A stretch of DNA of 64,000 bases, from assembly GCA_030512295.1 (NCBI GenBank), contig JAULSR010000003.1, forward strand, positions 2,046,001 to 2,110,000. Direction: 5' to 3'. The notes under the pieces are model-generated. The model saw nothing but the letters and a program-made list of their open reading frames with translations, made no database searches and had not been told where the DNA came from. The stretch is from Bombardia bombarda (Eukaryota; Ascomycota; Sordariomycetes; Sordariales; Lasiosphaeriaceae). Each line of letters starts with the position of its first letter. Position 1 is the stretch's first letter. A program made the position numbers and the translations under genes. Positions 24,232-33,583 of the stretch are shown one piece after another.

Positions 24232-24849
24232 ATGTACTCGAAAGTCGGCACCCCCAGCATTTACGAGGACGACAACCAGCGCAAGATTAGCAAGTCCGAC
24301 ATTGCCAAGCATAGCTTGCGCAGCAATGTCAACGTCATGGGATACCGGCCGAGTAGGTAGAACGAATGATTTGGAGGAGGATGATCAAGAGCGCTAATAC
24401 AGCGCCTTGTGCTGTCACTGTGTGCCAGAGGACCAGATCGACGCTGTCAATGCGCTTGATGCTAAAGAGGTTTGTCTACTCACCAATTTGACTGTGAATC
24501 AGATACTGACTGCGACGTGATAACCTCCAGATAATGGAGAGGACGATCGAAGCGATGAAGAAGGACCCGACGCTCGCGGTGAGAATCTATTCCTCGGCTG
24601 GTGTTTGGCTGAGACTGAGACGCATGAACACACCTACAGGCAACCCTCCACGGCAACAAGCCCTCCAAGGGCGCCATGATCGACAAGGAACTGCAGATGG
24701 AGGAGGAGGAGATGATGAAGAGAAAGAGCATAAGCGAAGACATGATGATGCACAACAAGGGCATGAGCGAGGGAATGACGGGGAGCTACAACAACAACAA
24801 CAATATGACCCCGGGAATGACGAGGAAGAGGGTCTCGAACCTGGGTTAG
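24232..24849 (+). CDS. Small four-exon hypothetical protein (139 aa)
   Basis: Four exons (24232-24352, 24429-24469, 24531-24578, 24640-24849) with introns of 76, 61 and 61 nt read through without a stop and end at TAG 24849. Each splice falls on GT-AG sites, and without the first splice the frame stops at once (TAG 24358), so the structure is well supported. The N-terminal half is charged (YEDDNQRKISKSDIAKHSLR) with predicted helices (VNALDAKEIMERTIEAMKKD). The second half holds a Glu/Met-rich helix and an Asn/Met-rich tail. There is no signal peptide or membrane segment. It has the look of a conserved Pezizomycotina protein of unknown function, but I cannot name it. Confidence 0.75.
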
Positions 24850-25185
24850 ACCTGAAAGTAATGTTGATTCGTAGTACTCACATAGCTTGTACCTGTTTGG
24901 TGAAAGGATTCTTCTTGACAACCCTCCCAGAATCTCTTTGTTGTCACAAAGAACACGAAAGTCTGAAATGAAGCTTGAAATACAATACTGCCTACAAACA
25001 AAGCTAAAGGAATACATGAAAACCATACCATACTTGAAGCAATCTACCGGCAACCATTTTCTTTACACCCCACCACTCCACAATCCCATAACACCAGCCC
25101 ATAAAATAAAAACATTCAATACAAACCCGAACCCCTTTACCAACCCCTCCACCAACCCAAACAAACGCCGTCGTCCTGGACACAT
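24850..25185. other. Short convergent intergenic stretch
   Basis: 336 bp between two converging genes, holding both 3' UTRs. It is A/C-rich and nothing else is visible. Confidence 0.5.
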
Positions 25186-28100
25186 CTAGACACCAACCTT
25201 AATCACACCCCCCGAATCCTCATCAACAATCTGCAACCCGCCCCTCGGCCCATCCCGCACAAGCAGCTCGACCCTCTCCGCAATCAGCCCATCGATGCAT
25301 TTCGACTTAGTCCACTTGACAATCTCGCCCTGCGCGGCTAACCCAGCCCTGAGGCACCAGTCCTGCAGCATGTCCCTTTTGAACCTGTTGAGATAGTTCC
25401 ACGCCGGGGCGATGTAGCGGGTACCAGAACGAGCGGGAGTGGGAGCAGAGGTCGGAGGAAGGACAGGAGCAGGGGTAACGGGGGGAGGAGAGAGTGCATG
25501 AGGAGATGGTGGAGGAGGAGAAGGTGCAGGAGGAGGAAGTGCAGCTGGAGAGGTTGCAGGAGGAGAAGGTGCAGGAGGAGAAGGTGCAGGAGGAGAAGGT
25601 GCAGGAGGACGAGGAGGCCTATAGATAGCGGTCGTGATGGTGGTGATAGTAGTGGGCGGTGTCTTTGGGCTGGAATCGGACATCTCGGTTACCTCTACCT
25701 GATACTGGTCTGCGTTTGGCTCTGGCTCGTCGCCGAATAGGGACGAGTATGATCGGACTTCCAACGACGAATCGCTGGAGGCATCATCATCGTCGTCGTC
25801 GTTGCTGCCCGCACCCGCATTGGCTTGTCCAGATGCTTGTCTGTCCAAAGCACCTGCTTCTTCTTCTTTACTGCCAGAAGATAATGCATTAGATGTAGAT
25901 GCTTCCGAATTGCCGTCTTGATCCCTTTGGTTCGCTCCTACATTACCTTGTACATCTTCGTCGCCGTCGCTGTCGTCATCGTCTTCATCTTCAGCGCTAC
26001 TGTTTTCACTCCCACTTCCTCCGTCCCCATCTCCATCCTCACCATCCTTCTTTCCATCTGCCTCATCATCACCCTCATCCTCCATGCCTTCATCTGCTTT
26101 CTTTCCCCCCTCCTCCCAAAAATCATTCTCATCATCATCGTCACTCCCACTCGCCAGATACGTAGCCACCTCGGCCTCATAAGCAGCATCACGCCCCAGC
26201 CCACCGGGCGCATGTGCGCTGCTGAACCCCTTGTTTGTCGTGGACGGTCTCGGCTGCTGTCCCTGCTGCGTTCGCGCGTCCTGCAAGGGCTTTTCCCAGG
26301 GAGAAAATCCCTGATAGAACGGCGTCAATGGCCGCGGCGGCAGCAGTGCCGAGTCCGGGCTTGGGGCGCCCTCTCGTTTAAGACGGTCGACATCTGAGGC
26401 TGCAAATGCCACAGTTCGCGGCTTCTTTTTGCGGTCGGGAGGGGGCTGCGTAGGACTGGGTATGACCAGTACAGGCGAGGCCTGCGGGTCTGATGGTGGC
26501 GCTTGACTCGAGAAGCCTGCTGCGCCCTCGGGAGTTTGGCCGCTTGCTATTGTTTCCTTGGGAGGCTCTACACGTTGTCGCTTGCCATATGGTTCGTCGG
26601 GTAGTGATATCTCGTCGCCGGAGATGCTCGCGTATCCAAATGTTCTCTTTTGGCCTCTCGTTAAAGAGCAAGGTCCAGATTCCAAAGATCTTACACTGTC
26701 GTCGCTGGAGATGCTCGCGGCTCTAGGTGGTCTCTTTTGGCCTCCCGCCGAAGAGAAACCTCCAGATAAACTTATATATTTGCGTGGGAAGGTGGTTGGC
26801 AGCGGCGGAGATACAACCGGCTGTCCCGAGGGACGAACCAAGTGACCTGTCACTGGAACAGATGGGGTAGACGACGACGGGTTCCGGACAGGGGCAGCTC
26901 CCGAAGACAACACCAGATCGCCTGGCTTGCGGGAAGTATAACTCGGTTGCGCCCATGCTGGGCCGCCGCATCCGGACCGTGCCCCATGCGACACGTAGCC
27001 TGCCGCCCATTTCAGATGCTCGAACTCAAAGGACGGACGGACTACGAGGGGGGATGTGGGTTGGTTTCGTCCTCTGAAATGGTGGTTGAGGCTGTCATTT
27101 GCAAGGCGGCGGTATTCCCTCGTTTCTAGCTTGTACTTTTTGGTCGCCTCAAGCGTTAGCCGAGGCAGCTTGAACTCGTACGAGTAGTAGTTGTTTGGGA
27201 TCATGGGCTCGTAGTGGTTCTCAGCCTAGACCATTAGGATTACCGTTAGCATGAAGTTATTCAAGGGTCAAGCAAGCAACCTACAAAGTAGCATATAAAG
27301 ATGTGACGACTGTTGTACGCCCCATAGGTGTGCATATCGTATATCTTGTTAACCCATTTGAAGGTGTCTACCGAGTCATACTTGTAGAGCACAACAAAGA
27401 CTCCATAAACATCGGCCGTCAGTAGCATCATCTCGTCGCCTGTCCAGCATCCAGGGATGTGTAGCTTCTCCCAGATGTTATGGTCTCCTCTGTGCAGGCC
27501 TCCTGGCCCACTTGCAGCTGTCTTGGAATTGTGGCTGTTTTCTCTTTTGTAGAAATCGTGGCGGGGGTGGTTTGGCGTCGACAGGACCTTTTCCAGGAAC
27601 GAGAGATGCTCGGCTTTGACACGAAGCCAGCAACTAGCATTGCCGTAAATTAGTAACGCGATGGAGGTCCAGTAGCATTGTCCATCGTGTATAATTTTGT
27701 TGTCAGCAGAGCGGTCGGGTTGCCAGCGATTGGGATGTCTGATGAAAACCACATCCTCGACCATAGGGAATCCGCTGAACAGTACCGGACGCTGCGAGAC
27801 TGCCCGCTTTAGGTACCCAACCCAATCCCGGTTCTGTAGTATGCTCTCTTGATCAGAATCCTCGCACCCCTCAGTGATGAAGTCTTGAGAAGCTGCCTGT
27901 ATCTCTTTCGCGAAGCATTCCCCGAACGTGGCCTGATATCCAAGAGCGATCCTGATCTTCTCAATATCGACATTGGGCCGCATGTTTGTGAGCGGCCCTG
28001 AAGGCGGGATTGTGGTGGCGATCTGAGGGGTGTCGTCATCATCGTCGAGATCAACCGCGTTACTCGTATACGTTGTCTGGGTCGTTACTGAGGGCGACGG

Positions 28101-28376
28101 GCTGTTTGGTGTTTGTGGTGTTGATTGCGGAGTCAAGGCCTGAGTGCCGAGGACGTGACTCAGTCCAGGATGAGACTTTAGCACTGGCTCTCGGCGGTAT
28201 AACCCAAGTTTAGCCACACCAGCCTGCGGACCGAGATCAAACACGGGTTGAGGCCGTCGAATAGTTTCAAGCTCTCGGTAATACAAGGTTTCACGGAGCC
28301 AATTCCTTGCATCTTCATCCGCTCGTTCGAAGAGCGTCTCGGCCTCTAAGGCATTGAAGCTCTGAACTTGACTCAT
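25186..28376 (-). CDS. OTU-type cysteine protease with long disordered tail
   Basis: Two exons (28376-27285, 27225-25186) with a 59-nt intron give 1043 aa. OTU proteins are usually deubiquitinases. The OTU domain spans about 215-375: catalytic Asp231 and Cys234 in DGQCYWTS, the helix LLIYGNASCW, a WTGDEMMLLTADVYGVFVV segment matching the WGGEIEL region of OTUs, and the closing FICYFAENHYEPM with catalytic His368 in NHY. The intron lies just before AENHY, so splicing completes the active site. The other ~650 residues are disordered: two related Ser/Asp blocks after GQKR (about 525-580), long Asp/Glu runs, and an Ala-Pro-Ser-Pro repeat. The final ~80 residues (NRFKRDMLQDWCLR onward) form a small helical region possibly like a DNA-binding SAP fold. 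The substrate is unknown. It is divergent with the ferroportin-like gene. Confidence 0.85.
25511..25614 (-). repeat. 15-bp coding minisatellite
   Basis: Tandem copies of a roughly 15-bp unit (GTGCAGGAGGAGAAG on +) inside the OTU gene encode the repeated Ala-Pro-Ser-Pro-Pro tract. Three copies are nearly identical and the flanking ones have drifted. Copy number is likely variable. Confidence 0.8.
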
Positions 28377-29513
28377 CTTGAACTAGACGGTGCTGATAAT
28401 GTTTGCGATCTAAAGTCTGGAAGGGCGGGTGTTGTCATGTCGCGTCTGTTGAAAAGTTGCGACCAACAGAGCTTTTGTGAAATTCAACAGACGCCCTTCC
28501 AACAGCAAAGAGAGAGAGCATTACTGTGGCTGATTCCCGGATCCGGTGTTTCTCGACATAGACCGTATGGCCCCAGGCTGGGAAAAGAAAGAAAGTCCAT
28601 GGTGAAAGGAAATGCGACATAAAGAATCGACGAATGGCAGACAGGGGCAGTCAAAGTGAAAGAGACGGGATGTTCTTTGACGGTGGGCCAATGTCAAGAT
28701 AATGCGGGTATTTTTGGAACATCCGAGTTGCTCAAACTGGCAAATGGTCAAATGTGTAGGTAGAGAGTTATTATACTGATTGTTGGCTTGTTGTATCGTT
28801 GAATTTGTTTGTGATGCATGTTCTCTGCTTGACTTGGGAATCGAATGAAAGATGAACGATTGAGCTTGGCGTTTATCCATTGACAAAGAATTCCATTAAA
28901 GGCTGCCAGTCTATTGTTTGGCAGATCCTGTGTGATCCTTTTTGGAAACGGTGTCAAAAGTACTTGGGCAGGAGCGACGGAATCATTCGGGCGAGGTAGG
29001 TACCTTACTAATTTGGTCTTGCATATTTCGAAGCAGTTACGTACTTGCCTGACCTAAGCATATCAGCTCCATGAATAAAGGGTTAGAAAAATGAAAACTG
29101 TGACGTACAATACTACACGTCCATGTTCTGGATGGCGTCAGCAAGTCGGGAGCATAACTTCAGATCTTTCAAGTTTATCGCGACTTCTTCGGGTCTCGTG
29201 GTTGGTTATGGAGTGGAAGCGCCAAGGTTATTAAAATGTTAGACTTATAGTATATCTAGCTGCAAAAAGCCGTGCTGCACTAACAGAAGTCTAACAGCAA
29301 CAAATCGTACGACAACTCTCCACTCATCAGACTAGCGCCCCACTTGGGGTCGCGATCGCTTCTTGCTCTTTCCTGCTGCCAACTGCCATCTTGGCGACAA
29401 GTGGGGAGAGATTCCACTTCCTGTCAAATACCAAGCTGCGATTCCTCACCAACGCTACCATGGCTTATCACATCATTGATGATATTTGAAAGAGTTCCAA
29501 AAATCTCGCTGGC
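28377..29513. promoter_or_regulatory. Divergent intergenic region, OTU gene and ferroportin-like gene
   Basis: 1.1 kb between two start codons pointing outwards; it must hold both promoters. No recognisable regulatory word stands out. The GATA-type iron-regulator word ATCWGATAA is absent here despite the iron-transporter neighbour. Confidence 0.45.
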
Positions 29514-31291
29514 ATGTCAGCAACAGATCCCGAGGAGGCGTCTGACGCCCAGACCGCTAGAACGAGGAGCGCGCCCGATCTCGTTCAAACGCAACCTCCA
29601 GCGACTTCACCGATGGCACCTGAGCGAGATCATCCAGACAACGACGGCCTAAATCCATCACCGGGAGATGTCTCGCAAGAACTAGCCCTACGCCTCTATA
29701 CCTCGCACTTCTTGTCGACATGGAACTCGCGTCTATTCGAGTTCGCCTCAGTGCTATTCCTGGCTGCCATCTTCCCGGACACCCTGCTGCCCATGTCGCT
29801 ATATGCTTTAGGACGCAGCGGCGCGGCTATCCTCTTTGCTCAGCCCATAGGCTCTTGGATTGACCATGGAGACAGGCTGAACGTCGTGCGGACGTCCATC
29901 GTTGGGCAGCGTGTCGCCGTGGCTTTGAGTTGCGGTCTGTTCTGGCTGATGGAGCTGGGCAGGTCTGACATGGGAGCATTGGCAACTGAGTCACTGTTTG
30001 CGCTTACTGTAGCGCTCACCTGTGTAGAGAAGCTTTGCTCTGTGATGAACCTCGTCGCGGTAGAGAGAGACTGGGTATGATTGGGCTGTTGGCTTTTTCT
30101 ATCATCAAAGGAGATGGCTAATTCCGTTCATGCAGGTCGTGGTCATCACTGAAGGCAATGACAGCGCCAGACGAGGTAAGCATACTATTCCAATCATGCT
30201 GTAGAGAGACATAAACTCATCAACCCCACAGACCTCAACGCCCGAATGCGCCGCATCGACCTGATATGCAAGCTCCTTGGCCCACTAGCTATATCCACCA
30301 TCGCGATAGCCTCAACACTGATCGCCATCCAGGTCACTCTAGCCATGAACCTGGCAGCTGTTTTTCTGGAGTACTGCTCTATCGCCCAGGTCTATAAGAT
30401 GGTACCAAAACTACAACGTGACACGCACCACCATCATCAAGAGGACTCTCACGAAACAATAACCACACCTGAACCTCCGACTCCCAGCGCCAGACTCAAA
30501 CAAACAGCCTCCCGTATCCTGCCCACTACTTCCCTTGCCTTCTACTTCAACCACCCGGCCTTCCTACCCTCACTCTCCCTGTCCCTACTATACCTGACTG
30601 TCCTCTCCTTCTCGGGCCAGATGATCACATACCTCATGTCTGTCGGCTACAGCCCCTTGCACGTCGGCATCGCCCGCACGGCAAGCACCGTCTGCGAGCT
30701 CAGCGCCACGTGGTTTGCGCCGCGGCTGATGAGGCGCATCGGCGTGGTCCGCGGCGGGATCTGGAGTCTCTGCTGGCAGATGGCTTGGCTCGCGGTGGGG
30801 CTGGGCTGGTTCTTGTCTGCTGACCTTCACGACGTCGGGGCTGGGATGAATAGTAGTATGATAAGAGCGACTGGGCTAGCAGTGGGCGTTGCGCTTAGTC
30901 GTGTTGGGCTGTGGGGATATGACCTTTGCGCACAGGATATTGTTCAAGAGGTTAGTTTGTTCGATGTCTTCATGGGGAGTGTGATGATAGATACTCTCTG
31001 AGTGAACAGTTTATGCTAATATAACGATAGGAGGTCGAGACGGAAAATCGAGGGACGTTCTCCGCCATCGAGACGTCTTTTCAGAATCTTTTCGAGACGA
31101 TGTCGTATGCGACGACGATTATCTTCTCCCGACCAGACCAGTTTCAGTGGCCCGTGGGCGTCAGTATCATGGCCGTTTATATCTCTGGAGGGCTTTACGC
31201 CATGTTTGTTAGGAAGCGGCGAGGCCATTTGTTTCATAGGCCAAGGTCGGCGTGCCTGTGCACGGAGAAGCAACGGGGCGAACAGGTGTGA
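29514..31291 (+). CDS. Ferroportin-like (SLC40) iron exporter family protein
   Basis: Four exons (29514-30074, 30136-30175, 30232-30950, 31031-31291), with introns of 61, 56 and 80 nt, give 526 aa. After a ~55-residue hydrophilic N-terminus, the SLC40/IREG signature begins: LYTSHFLSTWNSRLFEFAS, then SLYALGRSGAAILFAQPIGSWID. Further family motifs are VERDWVVVITEG, ARMRRIDLICKLLGPLA and LCAQDIVQEEVETENRG. About ten to twelve hydrophobic helices are visible, with a His-rich cytosolic loop (THHHHQEDSH, ~220-235) between the two halves. Animal ferroportins export ferrous iron. Fungal members are less studied, so a plasma-membrane or vacuolar role in metal export is inference. Confidence 0.92.
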
Positions 31292-31968
31292 TGTTCAGTT
31301 GCTGTTAATGGGAAATTACATGGGACAGAGAAGCTTATTTCAAAAAAAAAAAAGGCGAAGAGTAACCATCGTGAGTTATTCATCCTTGGGTCTGGCCGGG
31401 GAGTGAACCATGAACCTCTCGCATACTAATATTGTCATAGGGTGAACCCCCCAAAAGGAGCTATTTACCCCCACAGCCGAGTCCGACCGGGATAGTGGAC
31501 GCATTTCTGTCGATCTCTAAGTAATGCGTAAACAGCCATGAACGGATGCCGGCACAGGGAGTTGAACCCGCAGCCTCTAGAAGTGGCGGCCAATACCACA
31601 TAGTAACCATCTAGTGTTATTTGGCTACGCGATAGTTCTGATACATATACCCTCTGGAACAGCTACGGGCTTGCTTTCTGTGCTGCGCTGACGTGAGCAC
31701 CGACAACTCTTGGTTTCGCGGTACCTGTTACAAGTGCAGACATACAACTGCGTTTCATAGGTCACGTTACAATTGGGCATGGCATAGGATATTTGTCACA
31801 TTGGCTGATCATTCACAAGGGTCACAAATCATAGTTGGGTCTATTAGTAGTAGGTAAAGGTAATTTTTATGAACCTAAATATCTCCAAAAGGAGTAAAAG
31901 CAAAACAAACTCCCCCAAAAAGCAAAAGAAGGAAAGAGAAGTAATTAATTGAGACCCCCGAGCGGCTA
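31292..31968. other. Convergent intergenic stretch with tRNA-like repeat remnant
   Basis: Lies between the ferroportin-like gene and the minus-strand orphan at 31969. It contains a 12-nt A-run at 31341-31352 and a possible tRNA-derived element (listed separately). No protein gene is present. Confidence 0.4.
31340..31635 (-). repeat. Possible tRNA-derived (SINE-like) element
   Basis: On the minus strand the word GGTTCAACTCC (31568-31558) matches the Pol III B-box consensus perfectly. About 40 nt upstream lies TGGTTACTATG, which fits an A-box with one mismatch. The arms do not fold into a full cloverleaf, so this is not an intact tRNA. Downstream on the same strand the sequence runs to a 12-T tract near 31352-31341 that could terminate Pol III. 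I infer a degenerate tRNA-derived retroelement. Its edges and orientation are uncertain. Confidence 0.28.
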
Positions 31969-32532
31969 CTAGAAATCGAAGTTGGGAATCCGTGGGATGT
32001 TGCCAACCCGCAGACCCTCCCTCCTCATCCAGCGGTCGATCAGATACCAGCACAGCATCGCCAAGAGCTGGAAAGGCCTCGGCAACTCTTCCTCCCAACC
32101 GGCCCAAGGGCTCCTGACATCCTCATTCCGGGCATGACAGTAGACAGCCAAGATGAAGTGCGCATAGTGCACAGCCGGAGTCCACCGCGATTTATTGAGG
32201 CGGGAGGCTTGTAGTAGATACGGGCTCCGTCTCACCGTGGTCATGGCACTGTTCATGTCCGGTTGGAGGACAAGGTGGATGTCCTCAAAGGTTGGTTGGG
32301 TGTCCCAGCCGGCATCGATATTCTCGAGGAAGTCGACTCGGAACTCCTCAAAGTAAGGGGCCACTCCGGGTGAATCGCAGAAGTCGTCGAGATCGCCCAG
32401 GGTTGTGAAGCCTAGGTCGTCGCACAACGCTCCGCGGAGCAACTCGATGTCTTGGATGAAGATACGTCGCCCGTTAAAGGTTTCGTATCCATCCGTCAAC
32501 CACTCAGATGGGGGATTCCAGGTTAAGAACAT
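31969..32532 (-). CDS. Hypothetical protein (187 aa)
   Basis: A single-exon frame from ATG 32532. The protein is acidic in its first two thirds (FEDIHLV, DDLGFTTLGDLDDFCD) and has an aromatic-rich C-terminal part with a helix such as PFQLLAMLCWYLIDRWM. There is no secretion signal and no domain I recognise. Composition and codon use look genuine, and no strong antisense frame competes. It could be a lineage-specific orphan. It lies tail-to-tail with the ferroportin-like gene. Confidence 0.55.
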   Translation of the reverse strand: MFLTWNPPSEWLTDGYETFNGRRIFIQDIELLRGALCDDLGFTTLGDLDDFCDSPGVAPYFEEFRVDFLENIDAGWDTQPTFEDIHLVLQPDMNSAMTTVRRSPYLLQASRLNKSRWTPAVHYAHFILAVYCHARNEDVRSPWAGWEEELPRPFQLLAMLCWYLIDRWMRREGLRVGNIPRIPNFDF

Positions 32533-33583
32533 GGTGATAAAGGTGATAAGTTAGGGTGTGTAGATGGTGGTAGGGACGCGTGGGTATGCGTTGGTTGGGG
32601 AGTTTCTTCAAGTCAATGAGGAAGAAGGTGATGGTTCCTTAAATATAGAATTCCGCGGTCCGATGGATGGTCTGTCTGAACTGCTTATTCGTGGACAGCA
32701 ATGCTATTTCCCTGAATTCGGGGACGCAACAGAGGTGTTGTTCTTTACGACATATCCAAAGGTCAAGGAGCTATGTGAATGACATGCAACAGGATACATG
32801 TGTTACCATGGAACATCATGCTTGTGTCTAAATTTGCTAAGGTTGACCTCAAAGCCATGAGAAGATGTATGAAGTTATTGAATACAGCGCCTGCCTATCT
32901 GAACCAGTTGAAGAAAAAGGGTAGTATATAATTGTTGTGATTTGAACAGTAACGTAACGCTAGTAAGTGGTGGCCGGAGCTATGCATCCTGAAACAAGAG
33001 CATTGTAGCTCTTGGTATGAATGCTACTATTCTCTTTGATTTGACACCATGCACAAGGCATTGTTCGAGAACATGTCGGCTTTCATCGTATGAGTGGCAT
33101 TCAGGGGGTAGAGTCTGACAAAGAGAGCAAGTTGCTGTAAACACTTGACTGTTTCAACGCCTATCAAGCATTGCACTGTTCATCGCCTAGGGGTGAGAAA
33201 GTCTTGTACAACACGCAGGTTGAGTGATGGTCGTGGGCGTTGATCAGACACAGTAGCATTGCTATTGTAACAAAACCGAAATCAGGGCGGTATCATAGTT
33301 GGTTACGCAACGCTACCTGGGTGTCAAGACCATTAAAACAAAGCACGTACTTGGGAACATAATGCCTGGTGAATCATAATACTTAAGTACCTGCTCAAAC
33401 AAGATGTGCATCCATCACCGCAGTCCAACGTATGGGTTGTCTCACATAGACATCTCTAATAAAATATATCCAATTAAACTATCATGTCATTAAGCTCGTT
33501 ACATTCACAAACAACAACCCCATTTTCTCGCTACAATATTCTAAACTACTCCTCCCCCCTTCTAATAAAATAGTGCTACTACA
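32533..33583. other. Intergenic
   Basis: Upstream flank of the orphan gene and 3' flank of the NADPH oxidase gene. It is AT-rich, with no open frame of interest and no repeat. Confidence 0.4.
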
